In this document: positions 23,891 through 33,583 of the stretch, piece after piece
How the letters are laid out: each line of letters opens with the position of its first letter
Position numbering within the stretch: the first letter of the stretch is position 1
NCBI RefSeq assembly: GCF_022836875.1
Contig: NZ_CP090376.1
Location: 2,604,001-2,668,000 of the forward strand
Length of the DNA: 64,000 nt
Direction of reading: 5' to 3'
Source of the DNA: Flavobacterium enshiense
GTDB taxonomy: Bacteria > Bacteroidota > Bacteroidia > Flavobacteriales > Flavobacteriaceae
Notes under the pieces: model-generated
Seen by the model: the letters and a program-made list of their open reading frames with translations, nothing else
Database searches by the model: none
Told to the model about the DNA's origin: nothing
Translations under genes and position numbers: made by a program

Positions 23891-25660
23891 TTACACAGTT
23901 GCTCCCTGATGATGTGCTCTTTCCCCGATTTGCTGTCTCCACATGGCATAGTACAAGCCTTTTTCCTCCAATAAATCGAGGTGTTTGCCCTGCTCAATGA
24001 TTTTACCTTGTTCTAAAACAAATATCTTATCTGCATGCATGATGGTAGACAAACGATGGGCAATCAGTACCGTAATCTGGTCTTGTTTTGAAGAGATGCT
24101 ACGGATAGTTTTCGTTATCTCTTCCTCGGTAATCGAATCCAAAGCCGAAGTAGCTTCATCGAATAACAACAACCTCGGATTTCGCAACAAGGCACGGGCT
24201 ATGGACAAACGTTGTTTTTCACCACCCGAAACTTTAATACCGCCTTCGCCAATGGTGGTGTTGATACCGTTCTCGGCACGCTCGAGCAAATTTTGACAGG
24301 CTGCTTTTTGCAACACATCATTTAGTTCCTCATCTGTAGCTGTGGGTTTTACAAACAATAAATTATCCTTGATCGTCCCCGAAAACAGTTGTGCATCTTG
24401 AGTCACAAAACCTAACTGCTGTCGTAATTCGGTAAGGTCGATGGCTGTGGCGTTAGTCCCATTGTAATAAATAGTACCCTGCTCAGGTGTGTACAATCCC
24501 ACCAGCATCTTAACCAAAGTGGTTTTACCACTTCCCGATGGCCCAACAAAGGCGATGGTCTCCCCTGCCTTGGCTTCAAAAGAAATATCTTTTACCGCAT
24601 AAGTGGAAGCGGTTTGGTGTTTGAATGAAATATTAGAGAATTTCAATTGTGTAATAGAACCGATTGTTTTCGGTTGCAAAGGTGTCTCTTCGCTTTTGGC
24701 ATTCATCAAACCACTGAAATTATCCATAGAGGCTTTGGTCTCGTTATAGACAGCAATCACATTTCCTAATTCCTGCAGCGGGTTGAACAAAAAGAAAGAG
24801 AAAAACATCAACGTAATCAAATCGCCCGGCTTGATGACACCCTGAAAAATAAACATGTACAATGCAAAGACCAAAGTGGTTCTCATAAAATGTACGGTAG
24901 TGCCCTGAATAAAACTCAGAGAACGGATGAAACGTACTTTCTTTAATTCAAGGCCCAATATTTTGACAGTTGTTGCATTGAGTCGGTTGACTTCCTGCTG
25001 TGTAAGCCCTAAACTTTTTACAAGTTCAATATTGCGCAATGATTCAGTCGTAGCACCAGCCAAGGCGGTTGTTTCACCTAATATCTGACGTGAAACGGTT
25101 TTTATTTTTTTTCCCAGAAAAGAACTGATAAAGGCGATCACCGGAACGGTTGCTAAGAAGATAGGCCCTAACAACCAATGGATATTGACAGCGTAGAGTA
25201 CGATAAAAATTATCCCGATAATCGTTTGAAACACCATGGAGATAGACAGGGTGATAAACTTCTCGCAATCGGTTTTTACCTTTTGGAGTTTACCAAGGGT
25301 TTCTCCACTACGTTGATCTTCAAAATCCTGATATGGCAACTGCAACGCTTTTTGGATCCCGTCAGTATACATATGGGCACCAGTACGCTGGATGATGATA
25401 TTGGTATAATAATCCTGGAAATTCTTAGCAATTCGAGACATCATAGCGGCACCGAGCGATAGGGTCAGCCAGCCCAGAACTGCCTTGATAAAGGCCGGCT
25501 GATTGTTGTTAAAAGTATCCACTCCCACTCCACATTGATTTAATAACTTACCAATAATGATAGAGTCGTATAAAGAAAAACATTGATTAATGGCAGCTAA
25601 CAACAGGGCGAAAAACAAAAGCAGCTTGTGTTGCTTAATATAGGTATATAGTATTTTCAT
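23891..25660 (-). CDS. ABC exporter half-transporter (MsbA-like)
   Basis: A 589-residue fused permease-ATPase. The N-terminal 310 residues are an exporter membrane domain with six helices (LLFFALLLAAINQCFSLYDS starts helix 1). The ATPase has Walker A GPSGSGKTT, signature VSGGEKQRLSIARALL, Walker B LLLFDEATSALD and H-loop IAHRLSTI. It should work as a homodimer or with a partner. Lipid or drug export is typical of the group; substrate is not evident. No accessory gene is adjacent on its strand. Confidence 0.88.
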   Translation of the reverse strand: MKILYTYIKQHKLLLFFALLLAAINQCFSLYDSIIIGKLLNQCGVGVDTFNNNQPAFIKAVLGWLTLSLGAAMMSRIAKNFQDYYTNIIIQRTGAHMYTDGIQKALQLPYQDFEDQRSGETLGKLQKVKTDCEKFITLSISMVFQTIIGIIFIVLYAVNIHWLLGPIFLATVPVIAFISSFLGKKIKTVSRQILGETTALAGATTESLRNIELVKSLGLTQQEVNRLNATTVKILGLELKKVRFIRSLSFIQGTTVHFMRTTLVFALYMFIFQGVIKPGDLITLMFFSFFLFNPLQELGNVIAVYNETKASMDNFSGLMNAKSEETPLQPKTIGSITQLKFSNISFKHQTASTYAVKDISFEAKAGETIAFVGPSGSGKTTLVKMLVGLYTPEQGTIYYNGTNATAIDLTELRQQLGFVTQDAQLFSGTIKDNLLFVKPTATDEELNDVLQKAACQNLLERAENGINTTIGEGGIKVSGGEKQRLSIARALLRNPRLLLFDEATSALDSITEEEITKTIRSISSKQDQITVLIAHRLSTIMHADKIFVLEQGKIIEQGKHLDLLEEKGLYYAMWRQQIGERAHHQGATV

Positions 25661-26014
25661 TGAAATTATAGTAATAGAAAGAATACAAAATTACAACTAT
25701 ATCATTTCATTATGGATTATCATTATTCTTTTTATCTATTGTTGATTGTTTTTTTGCGACTGAGTATCCGATCGCTTTCATAACGGTCTTTTTTATATTA
25801 ATAGCAGCATGGCATATTCTCTCTTTACGGGTTAACTTTTCCATAGATAGACGTTTTATTTTACTGATTTACAACAAAATACCTGAAGAAAAATAAGTAA
25901 TCAAGAAAATTCAGTAACTTTATAAGACAAATCTTAAGTCTGCTATTTATTTAGGATAAACCAATGATTTAAGCCTATCGACGGATTGCAAATGGAAATC
26001 AAATTTAAACCAGC
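25661..26014. other. Divergent intergenic region with a possible gene remnant
   Basis: The 354-bp gap between the ABC gene (minus) and the TolC operon (plus) contains a 72-codon stop-free plus-strand frame, 25678-25896, with no ATG. Its translation has a membrane-like stretch (ATEYPIAFITVFFILIAAW) and a basic tail ending NKIPEEK. It may be a decayed gene or chance. The rest is AT-rich DNA with no clear promoter boxes. Confidence 0.3.
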
Positions 26015-27265
26015 ATGGAAAAAAGGTTACTATTGTTTCTGTTTTTCGTTTTTTGTACCGCAAACGGACAAATAACCATTGACGGCTGTCAGGAAAAAGC
26101 AAAAGCCAATTATCCGTTAATCAAACAATACGATTTAATTTCTAAATCATCAGAATATACTGTTTCCAATGCGAATAAAGCCTATCTGCCTCAAGTAAGC
26201 ATTACCGGAATCGGAGGTTTTATCTTTAGCGGACTTCCTGAATTTTCAATACCCGGACAAGTTCCTTCTGAACAAAACAAAGCTCAATTTATCGGAATTG
26301 CGCAAATCAATCAAACCCTATGGGACGGTGGTGCAACCAAAGTTCAAAAAGATATTGCGAAAACCTCAACAGAAGTAGAAAAATCAGCTGTCGATGTTTC
26401 CCTATATTCCATACGGGAGCGTGTTAATCAAATCTATTTTGGAATTTTAGTTATTGACGAGCAAACCAAACAATTGGACATTTTGTACAACGATTTGAAA
26501 TTGAGATTGAACAAAGTCAGACTCTCAAAAGAAAACGGACTGGCTTACTCATCCGATGTAGATGAAGTCAATGCCGAATTGCTCAATCTGGAACAAAAGA
26601 AAATTGAATTCGATTATACCCGCAAAGGTTATGTTCAAATGTTGTCTTATCTCCTAGGCGAACAGCTCGATGAAAATGTAAAGCTCGAAAAACCCTCAAT
26701 GGTGGAACCCGCAGAGAATCTTTCCAACCAAAGACCGGAATTAAGCCTGTATTCCAATCAGCTTAAACTTATTGAATCGCGTTCGGCTTTAAACCAGGTT
26801 TCCTTAATGCCAAAAATTGGTTTATTGGGTGCTGGGGTTTTGATAGAACCCGGGATAAATTTCGGTCCGTCAAAGTTCAACGGATTTGCCTTAGCCGGTC
26901 TGAGCTTGTCTTGGAATACCTCTGGCATCTACAAAAATTCCAACAATAAGAATCTCGATAAAATCGAAATAGACAAAATCAAGAACCAACAAGACACCTT
27001 TTTGTTCAACAATAAATTGCAACTGACCCACACCAACAGTGATATCGAAAAACAAAAAGCGATTATTGCCAAAGATGAAGAAATCATTAAACTGAAAGGA
27101 AACATCAAAAAATCATATCAGTTAATGTACGATAATGGAATGTGCAGTATGAATGATCTGATAACTGCCATGAACAAAGAAAACGAAGCAGCCGGGAATC
27201 AGGCTTTGCATAAAGTACAGTTGTTGATGAGTATTTACAATTATAAAACGATTAATGGTAACTAA
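26015..27265 (+). CDS. TolC family outer membrane efflux protein
   Basis: A 416-residue outer membrane factor. Signal peptide: LLLFLFFVFCTANGQ (residues 4-18). The two coiled-coil repeats with their beta segments cover the rest (for example KAYLPQVSITGIGGF, AQFIGIAQINQTLWDGGATK and the second-repeat VSLMPKIGLLGAGVL). A trimer should form the export duct. It is the first gene of a six-gene tripartite exporter operon; the next gene overlaps or abuts its end, depending on start choice. Confidence 0.88.
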   Translation: MEKRLLLFLFFVFCTANGQITIDGCQEKAKANYPLIKQYDLISKSSEYTVSNANKAYLPQVSITGIGGFIFSGLPEFSIPGQVPSEQNKAQFIGIAQINQTLWDGGATKVQKDIAKTSTEVEKSAVDVSLYSIRERVNQIYFGILVIDEQTKQLDILYNDLKLRLNKVRLSKENGLAYSSDVDEVNAELLNLEQKKIEFDYTRKGYVQMLSYLLGEQLDENVKLEKPSMVEPAENLSNQRPELSLYSNQLKLIESRSALNQVSLMPKIGLLGAGVLIEPGINFGPSKFNGFALAGLSLSWNTSGIYKNSNNKNLDKIEIDKIKNQQDTFLFNNKLQLTHTNSDIEKQKAIIAKDEEIIKLKGNIKKSYQLMYDNGMCSMNDLITAMNKENEAAGNQALHKVQLLMSIYNYKTINGN

Positions 27266-27281
27266 TTTTAACGATACAAAA

Positions 27282-28181
27282 ATGGATGCCAATTTTTACA
27301 AAATAACTATTGCAGCTTTTTGCATTATTCTTTCCTCGTGCGGAGAGAAGGAAAACACCAATGAGGCTTCGGGAACTTTTGAAGCGACGGAAACCATTGT
27401 TTCTTCAGAAGCTAACGGAAAAATCCTTGCGCTGAATTTTGATGAAGGCGACATACTGAAAAATGGACAAAAAGTTGGCTACATAGACAGTACCCAACTG
27501 TATTTATCAAAAATGCAGTTAAAACAAAGTGGAAAAGTTATTTTATCAGGCCGTCCTAATATTAATATCCAAATTGAAGCTTTGCAAAGAGAAATTGAAA
27601 ATGCGGTTAATGACAAAAAACGAATCGAAAATCTGGTAAAAGGCGGAGTTGCTTCCCAAAAACAATTGGATGATGCCAATTCCAGAATTGCTGTACTGCA
27701 ATCTAAAAAAGAAGCATTAAGGAGCCAACTGACTACTACCACTGACAACCTAAATGAACAAAGCGGGACAGTTCAAATTCAAATGGCACAACTGGAAGAT
27801 CAGCTGAAAAAATGCAATATCATCAATCCTATTGAAGGTACGGTTTTAACCAAATATGCCAATGTTTATGAAATAGCTTCTATTGGCAAACCGATTTATA
27901 AAATAGCCGATTTATCCACTATCAAATTGAGAGCCTACATTACCGCTTCACAATTTGCTAAAATTAAAATCGGCGATAAAGTTAAGGTGAACGTTGATAC
28001 CGAAGACGGTAAATCAAAGGCCTATGAAGGTACCGTAGAATGGATAAACAATAAAGCAGAGTTTACGCCAAAATCCATACAGACCAAAGATGAAAGGGCC
28101 AATCTGGTTTACGCAGTAAAAATAAGGGTAAAGAATGACGGACTTTTAAAAATAGGCATGTACGGAACAGTTGTTTTTTAA
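27282..28181 (+). CDS. HlyD/YbhG-type membrane fusion lipoprotein
   Basis: A 299-residue periplasmic adaptor. The start at 27282 gives a lipoprotein signal (ITIAAFCIILSSC) with the lipidated Cys near 20; an earlier ATG at 27255 would overlap the TolC gene by 11 nt and push the signal inwards. The lipoyl half-motifs are TIVSSEANGKILALNFDEGD and CNIINPIEGTVLTKYANVYE, with a coiled-coil hairpin between. It should connect the TolC homolog with the ABC permeases encoded downstream. Confidence 0.85.
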   Translation: MDANFYKITIAAFCIILSSCGEKENTNEASGTFEATETIVSSEANGKILALNFDEGDILKNGQKVGYIDSTQLYLSKMQLKQSGKVILSGRPNINIQIEALQREIENAVNDKKRIENLVKGGVASQKQLDDANSRIAVLQSKKEALRSQLTTTTDNLNEQSGTVQIQMAQLEDQLKKCNIINPIEGTVLTKYANVYEIASIGKPIYKIADLSTIKLRAYITASQFAKIKIGDKVKVNVDTEDGKSKAYEGTVEWINNKAEFTPKSIQTKDERANLVYAVKIRVKNDGLLKIGMYGTVVF

Positions 28182-28193
28182 AAAAATCTTCTA

Positions 28194-29150
28194 ATGGACA
28201 GTCAAGGCTATAATTTTCCAATTCAGGTCAACCAGATAACCAAATCGTATGGCAATGGAAAAATGGTGGCTGTAAATGATGTCTCTTTTCAGGTAGAAAA
28301 AGGCGAAATATTTGGGTTAATCGGTCCGGACGGGGCTGGCAAAACAACTATATTCCGAATACTTACCACGCTTTTAATACCCGATTCCGGAAATGCATTC
28401 GTCGACGGGTTTGATGTGGTAAATGATTTCAAAGCAATAAGGCAAAGAGTTGGATATATGCCCGGCAGATTTTCACTGTACCAGGACTTGACTGTGGAAG
28501 AAAACCTTACTTTTTTTGCCACCGTTTTTAAAACCACCATTGAAGAAAATTATGAACTGATAAAAGATATTTACCAACAGATTGAACCCTTTAAAACGCG
28601 TAAAGCCGGCGCGCTTTCAGGAGGAATGAAGCAGAAACTGGCTTTGTGCTGTGCTTTGATTCATAAGCCCTCTGTCTTGTTCCTTGATGAACCTACAACA
28701 GGTGTCGACCCGGTTTCCCGAAAAGAATTTTGGGGCATGCTTAAGAATCTGAAGCAACAGGGAATAACCATTTTGGTTTCCACTCCTTATATGGATGAAG
28801 CCAATCTGTGTGATCGCATTGCTTTAATTACGGATGGGAAAATATTAAAAATAGATTCACCCAAAAATATGGTAAGTCAGTTTGATAAAATTCTGTGGTC
28901 GGTTCAGAGTAAAGACATGTATCAATTACTGATTGATTTACGCCACTATCCCAATGTTAAAACCTGCTTCGCATTTGGAGATACTCATCATGTCACCTTC
29001 GATACAGAAGGATTTTCAAAAGAAAAATTAGAAACTTTTTTGACTGAGAAAGGACATACGGAAATCAATATACATCAAACCCAGGCAAGTATTGAAGATT
29101 GTTATATGAATTTAGGTTTCGAAAAAACACAAATCCAACAACAGGAATGA
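28194..29150 (+). CDS. ABC transporter ATP-binding protein (first YbhF-like half)
   Basis: A 318-residue ATPase. Walker A is GPDGAGKTT (about 43-51), with Q-loop MPGRFSLYQDLTVEEN, signature LSGGMKQKLALCCALI and Walker B SVLFLDEPTTGVDP. The C-terminal 90 residues are an extension typical of ABC-2 drug or polymer exporters. Its TGA overlaps the ATG of the next ATPase gene (ATGA), so the two halves are made in equal amounts. In E. coli YbhF both halves are one protein. Confidence 0.9.
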   Translation: MDSQGYNFPIQVNQITKSYGNGKMVAVNDVSFQVEKGEIFGLIGPDGAGKTTIFRILTTLLIPDSGNAFVDGFDVVNDFKAIRQRVGYMPGRFSLYQDLTVEENLTFFATVFKTTIEENYELIKDIYQQIEPFKTRKAGALSGGMKQKLALCCALIHKPSVLFLDEPTTGVDPVSRKEFWGMLKNLKQQGITILVSTPYMDEANLCDRIALITDGKILKIDSPKNMVSQFDKILWSVQSKDMYQLLIDLRHYPNVKTCFAFGDTHHVTFDTEGFSKEKLETFLTEKGHTEINIHQTQASIEDCYMNLGFEKTQIQQQE

Positions 29151-29884
29151 AAGCTATTGAAGTAAATAATCTGGTTAAACGTTTTGGTCATTTTACTGCT
29201 GTTGACCACATTACTTTTGAGGTAGATCAAGGTGAAATCTTTGGTTTTCTGGGAGCCAATGGAGCTGGAAAAACTACAGCCATACGCATGCTCTGCGGTT
29301 TGAGCACCCCAACTGACGGTAATGGGAATGTAGCTGGTTTTGACATTCGTAAAGATCCTGAACAAATTAAAAAGAATATTGGGTATATGAGCCAGAAGTT
29401 TTCGCTCTACAACGATCTCAAAGTTTGGGAAAACATAAGGCTATTTGCAGGGATTTATGGGATGAAGGATAAAGAAATCAGTTCAAAAACAGATGAATTG
29501 CTGAACAAGTTAAACTTTGAATCTGAAAGGAACACTTTAGTTAAAGATCTTCCGCTCGGGTGGAAACAAAAATTGGCCTTTTCGGTTTCTATTTTTCACA
29601 ACCCGAAAATTGTATTTCTGGATGAACCGACCGGAGGAGTCGATCCGTTTACGCGCAGGCAATTTTGGGAGCTTATATATGAAGCCTCCTCACGAGGGAT
29701 TACGGTCTTTGTGACTACTCATTATATGGATGAAGCTGAATACTGCAACCGTGTTTCCATCATGGTTGACGGCAGGATTGAAGCATTGGATACGCCCAAA
29801 AACCTGAAACTGAAATTTGGGGCAACCAATATGGATGAAGTATTTCAGCAACTGGCAAGAAAAGCAAACCGAAAATCAGATTAA
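29147..29884 (+). CDS. ABC transporter ATP-binding protein (second YbhF-like half)
   Basis: A 245-residue ATPase with Walker A GANGAGKTT (about 37-45), Q-loop MSQKFSLYNDLKVWEN and Walker B KIVFLDEPTGGVDP. The signature motif is degenerate (LPLGWKQKLAFSVSIF in place of LSGGxxQ), as in the second half of YbhF-type ATPases, so one ATP site of the heterodimer may be impaired. The start at 29147 is fixed by the ATGA overlap with the preceding gene. Confidence 0.88.
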   Translation: MKAIEVNNLVKRFGHFTAVDHITFEVDQGEIFGFLGANGAGKTTAIRMLCGLSTPTDGNGNVAGFDIRKDPEQIKKNIGYMSQKFSLYNDLKVWENIRLFAGIYGMKDKEISSKTDELLNKLNFESERNTLVKDLPLGWKQKLAFSVSIFHNPKIVFLDEPTGGVDPFTRRQFWELIYEASSRGITVFVTTHYMDEAEYCNRVSIMVDGRIEALDTPKNLKLKFGATNMDEVFQQLARKANRKSD

Positions 29885-29885
29885 A

Positions 29886-30992
29886 ATGAAACAGTTTGGC
29901 TCGTTTGTAAAAAAGGAATTCTTGCATATTTTTCGTGACCTGCGAACAATGATGCTCCTTTTGGCCATGCCTGTCATACAGATGATCCTTTTTGGATTTG
30001 CCGTTACCACTGAAGTCAAAAATTCTCAGGTAGCCGTTTATGATCCTTCAAAAAGCATTTCCACAAAAAAAATGACTGACCGGATAAATTCCAGTAAGTA
30101 TTTTGATGTGATTCGATATCTTAACAACCCGACAGAAATCGAACATGAATTTCGTAAAAACAAGGTCGGCTTAGCAGTTGTCTTTGATGAAAATTTCGAC
30201 CAAAACCTATTGCATTCAGGCAAAGCTCAGGTACAACTTATTGCCGATGCAACGGATCCAAATACGGCTACAACTTTAACGAACTATGCCGGGGCCATAA
30301 TCATGGATTATCAACAGGATTTGATGCAAAGAACGAAAATTCCGTTTCAGATTTTACCGGAAACAAAAATGCTGTATAACCCTCAAATGAAAGGTGCCTA
30401 CAATTTTGTTCCAGGGGTTTTAGGTTTGATATTGATGCTGATTTGCGCTATGATGACTTCCATTGCCATAGTTCGGGAAAAAGAAATGGGAACCATGGAA
30501 ATATTGCTTGTTTCACCGCTTAAGCCTATTTACATAATACTTGCCAAGATGGTACCTTATTTTTTATTGTCTTGCATTAATCTGTCTACTGTATTGCTGC
30601 TGGCTGTTTATGTATTGGATGTACCCGTGGCTGGGAGTCTGTTTTGGCTTCTGGTTGTTTCGATGCTTTTTATTTTTGTAGCACTCTCTTTGGGACTATT
30701 GGTTTCTACAGTCACGCAGACTCAAATGGCTGCCATGCTTGTTTCCGGAATGATTTTTATGATGCCTATCATGTTGCTTTCCGGAATGATATTTCCTGTT
30801 GAAAACATGCCTCAGGCGTTACAATGGCTATCGAATATCATCCCCGCAAAATGGTATATAATCGCTGTTAAAAACATCATGATTAAAGGATCGGACGTTT
30901 CATCAATCTATAAAGAAATAATGATACTTGGATTTATGGCTGCGGTAATTCTGACCGTAAGTTTAAAAAATTTTAAAAATCGTCTGGAATAG
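29886..30992 (+). CDS. ABC-2 type permease (YbhS-like)
   Basis: A 368-residue permease: one N-terminal membrane helix (MMLLLAMPVIQMILFGFAV), a large periplasmic domain (about 45-165), then five helices (for example GVLGLILMLICAMMTSIAI). The conserved EKEMGTMEILLVSPLKP motif between helices is the ABC2 signature. I set the start at 29886, just after the previous stop. It pairs with the following permease. Confidence 0.88.
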   Translation: MKQFGSFVKKEFLHIFRDLRTMMLLLAMPVIQMILFGFAVTTEVKNSQVAVYDPSKSISTKKMTDRINSSKYFDVIRYLNNPTEIEHEFRKNKVGLAVVFDENFDQNLLHSGKAQVQLIADATDPNTATTLTNYAGAIIMDYQQDLMQRTKIPFQILPETKMLYNPQMKGAYNFVPGVLGLILMLICAMMTSIAIVREKEMGTMEILLVSPLKPIYIILAKMVPYFLLSCINLSTVLLLAVYVLDVPVAGSLFWLLVVSMLFIFVALSLGLLVSTVTQTQMAAMLVSGMIFMMPIMLLSGMIFPVENMPQALQWLSNIIPAKWYIIAVKNIMIKGSDVSSIYKEIMILGFMAAVILTVSLKNFKNRLE

Positions 30993-30994
30993 TT

Positions 30995-32107
30995 ATGATT
31001 AGATTTTTATTAGAAAAGGAATTCAAACAAATTATTCGAAACTCATTTTTGCCTCGAATGATTCTGCTATTCCCAGTGATGGTCTTACTGGTATTTCCAA
31101 TGGCTGCCAATTTTGAAATTAAGAATATAAATCTCTGTATCATCGATAATGACCACAGCAGCTATTCAAATCAATTAGTACAAAAAATCATATCTTCCGG
31201 TTATTTCAGGCTGACATCGATTACTACTGATCCGAAAAAAGCACTTGATGCTATAGAAAAAGACAAATCCGATATCATTCTGGAAATTCCTTCCAATTTT
31301 GAGAAAAATTTAGTCCGTGAACAAACAGCCCGCCTTCTGATTTCTGCAAATTCTGTCAATGGCACCAAAGGAGGTTTAGGCAGTGCTTACCTTTCAGGAA
31401 TTATTACTGATTTCTCATCTGAAATACGTGAGAAATGGATTCAACCTACAGTTATATCAGGGGTTCCAATTATGGAAATAGTCAACCAAAACCGTTTCAA
31501 TACCCATCTCAGCTATAAAATATTTATGGTTCCGGCACTGATGGTCATGCTTTTAACCATGCTTTGCGGTTTTCTTCCCGCCCTTAATATTGTTGGAGAA
31601 AAAGAAGCCGGAACAATGGAACAGATTAATGTAACCCCTATTCCTAAATTTATTTTTATACTATCAAAATTGCTTCCTTATTGGATAATCGGTTTTGTGG
31701 TCATTACCATAGCTTTTGCTGTAGCCTATATCGTTTACGGCTTATCTCCAGCAGGCAGTTTAGGCACTATTTATGTTTTTGCCGCAATATATATTTTGGG
31801 AGTTTCCGGGCTTGGTCTTGTAATTTCAAATTATTCCAATACCATGCAACAGGCTATGTTTGTAATGTACTTCTTTATGCTGATATTGATACTGATGAGC
31901 GGCTTATTCACTCCGGTGCAAAGTATGCCGGAATGGGCGCAATTAATTACAACTTTTAACCCTTTGAAGTATTTTATGCAGGTAATGCGTATGGTTTATT
32001 TAAAAGGCAGCGGTTTTTCCGATCTGGGTACACAGTTTTTTGCGCTATCCTGTTTTGCGCTGTTTTTTAATCTTTGGGCCGTTTTAAATTACCGAAAAAC
32101 ACTTTAA
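30995..32107 (+). CDS. ABC-2 type permease (YbhR-like)
   Basis: A 370-residue permease with the same plan as its neighbour: first helix RMILLFPVMVLLVFPMAANF, periplasmic domain, five C-terminal helices, and the EKEAGTMEQINVTPIPKF motif. The gap to the previous gene is 2 nt. It completes the exporter operon TolC-HlyD-ATPase-ATPase-permease-permease. No regulator of the TetR/CecR type is in the operon. Confidence 0.9.
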   Translation: MIRFLLEKEFKQIIRNSFLPRMILLFPVMVLLVFPMAANFEIKNINLCIIDNDHSSYSNQLVQKIISSGYFRLTSITTDPKKALDAIEKDKSDIILEIPSNFEKNLVREQTARLLISANSVNGTKGGLGSAYLSGIITDFSSEIREKWIQPTVISGVPIMEIVNQNRFNTHLSYKIFMVPALMVMLLTMLCGFLPALNIVGEKEAGTMEQINVTPIPKFIFILSKLLPYWIIGFVVITIAFAVAYIVYGLSPAGSLGTIYVFAAIYILGVSGLGLVISNYSNTMQQAMFVMYFFMLILILMSGLFTPVQSMPEWAQLITTFNPLKYFMQVMRMVYLKGSGFSDLGTQFFALSCFALFFNLWAVLNYRKTL

Positions 32108-32122
32108 ACATCCTCCCTCTAT

Positions 32123-32374
32123 TTAAAGCAAACGATCAATTTTTGAAGCTAATTCGCGGTCTTTGCCTGTAACAACATTTCCTGCAGAATGTGTCGACAG
32201 CCAAATTTCAACTTTGTTCCAAGTATTAGTCCACGTAGGATGATGATCAAGTTGCTGTGCTACCAATGCAACCCTGGTCATAAAACCAAAGGCCTCTGAG
32301 AAATCTTTGAAAAGAAAACTTTTATACAAACTGTTGTTTATCTCTTCCCATTCTGATTGATTTTGTGATGCCAT
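32123..32374 (-). CDS. 4a-hydroxytetrahydrobiopterin dehydratase (PCD)
   Basis: An 83-residue pterin-4a-carbinolamine dehydratase, which recycles the oxidised pterin cofactor after aromatic hydroxylases act. The active-site block is [18 protein letters not shown] followed by [13 protein letters not shown]. It is shorter at the N-terminus than the usual 95-100 residues but has all the motif residues. The gene lies convergent with the exporter operon; no hydroxylase gene is nearby. Confidence 0.9.
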   Translation of the reverse strand: MASQNQSEWEEINNSLYKSFLFKDFSEAFGFMTRVALVAQQLDHHPTWTNTWNKVEIWLSTHSAGNVVTGKDRELASKIDRLL

Positions 32375-32552
32375 GAGAATTCCGTTTTAAGTTGCTGTTA
32401 TACAATTTAAAGTTACGCAAAATTCTATTTGCCTTAACAATTTTTAATTTCTGCATTTACAAATTATATAGTCGCCTATTCTTCTGTCCAGATCAAAAAA
32501 GGTTCTTAAAACGTCTGACTTTTTTCATAACTTTGTAAGAAACAAACCACTT

Positions 32553-32693
32553 ATGTTCAAAGTTTTAGCTAAAATAAACAAACTGATTTTACCGAGTTTT
32601 ACCAAACAACAACTGGATTTAGCCAAAGCAAAGAAATGGCAAAAAGCAATTATCGCTTATCGGTATTATGTGACTACAAGAGCGTTGGGATGA
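32553..32693 (+). CDS. Small basic conserved-type protein (46 aa)
   Basis: A 46-residue frame with MFKVLAKINKLILPSFTKQ, LDLAKAKKWQKAIIAYRYYV and a TTRALG end. It is basic and helical. I have an impression that similar short proteins occur in other flavobacteria, but cannot check it. A TAACTTTG -7 box at 32528-32535 lies 18 nt upstream of the ATG. The family is unknown. Confidence 0.55.
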   Translation: MFKVLAKINKLILPSFTKQQLDLAKAKKWQKAIIAYRYYVTTRALG

Positions 32694-32931
32694 TTGAGTA
32701 TGTAAAAAAAAGTAAAAACTAACATATTGGAGATAACAAAACTAGTATTGCCGCATAAACAAGTAAAAAATTAAACAATACAGAAATTTTCAATGGTGAA
32801 ATCGAAGTTCCGTTTTTACGACATAACTTTTTTGAGTTACAAACCAAAAAATGATTATAAAAACAATAGAAGATGGCGTTTCCATAACCGGAGTAGTACG
32901 AATCGATAAATAATAAAAAATCACAAAGAAA
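32694..32931. other. Intergenic stretch with possible coding remnants
   Basis: Two short coding-looking frames lie back to back: one without ATG ending at about 32852 (NTEIFNGEIEVPFLRHNFF) and an overlapping 20-codon ATG frame at about 32851-32913 (IIKTIEDGVSITGVVRIDK). They may be debris of a lost gene. No promoter or hairpin stands out. Confidence 0.25.
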
Positions 32932-33423
32932 ATGACAACATCAGATTACTCGGCAACTATTTGGGTTGACCAAAATCAGACAACGGCATTCAACGCAATT
33001 AAAAACTTCCGCGCTTGGTGGTCGGAAGAAATTGAAGGCAATACAGACCAACTCAATGAAGTATTTTTCTATCACTATAAAGACATTCATTTGTGCAAAA
33101 TAAAACTCATAGAGATGGTACCTGATAAAAAATTAGTTTATCAGGTGTTAGACAATCAATTTAATTTCACGAAAGACAAAACTGAATGGATTGATACAAA
33201 GCTAATTTTTGAAATAACAAGTGAAGGGGATAAAACAAAAGTCCAGTTCACCCACGAAGGATTAGTCCCGGAATATGAATGCTACGATATTTGTTTTGAT
33301 GCTTGGACCGGTTATATCAAAAAAAGCCTTTATAACCTTATAACTACAGGTAAAGGAGAACCCAATCCTTTGGAGGGAGAAGGATTCAATGCCCAACTTG
33401 CGGAGAAATGGAAATTGAAGTAA
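32932..33423 (+). CDS. SRPBCC (START-like) domain protein
   Basis: A 163-residue single-domain SRPBCC/AHSA1-like protein: ATIWVDQNQTTAFNAIKNFR at the N-terminus, AWWSEEIEG, then beta strands (IHLCKIKLIEMVPDKKLVY) and a long C-terminal helix (CFDAWTGYIKKSLYNLITTG). These proteins bind hydrophobic ligands in a deep cavity; the ligand is unknown. It has no signal peptide. Confidence 0.8.
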   Translation: MTTSDYSATIWVDQNQTTAFNAIKNFRAWWSEEIEGNTDQLNEVFFYHYKDIHLCKIKLIEMVPDKKLVYQVLDNQFNFTKDKTEWIDTKLIFEITSEGDKTKVQFTHEGLVPEYECYDICFDAWTGYIKKSLYNLITTGKGEPNPLEGEGFNAQLAEKWKLK

Positions 33424-33583
33424 AGGTCTTTTAAAACCTTATCTATAAAGATATCAACTTAATCATTTACAAGTAATTACCGTTATAGATAATAGATAAA
33501 ACAGAACTCTTAAATCATTTTTTCGTTGTAAATTTGATAGTACAAAGAAGACAAGTTAATACACAATAAAAAACAGAGGAATC

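Noticed and set aside
29099..29150. Longer start for the second ATPase and similar long starts for the first permease
   Set aside because: The extended frames overlap the preceding genes by dozens of bases; the downstream ATGs give ATGA or adjacent junctions and the family N-termini.
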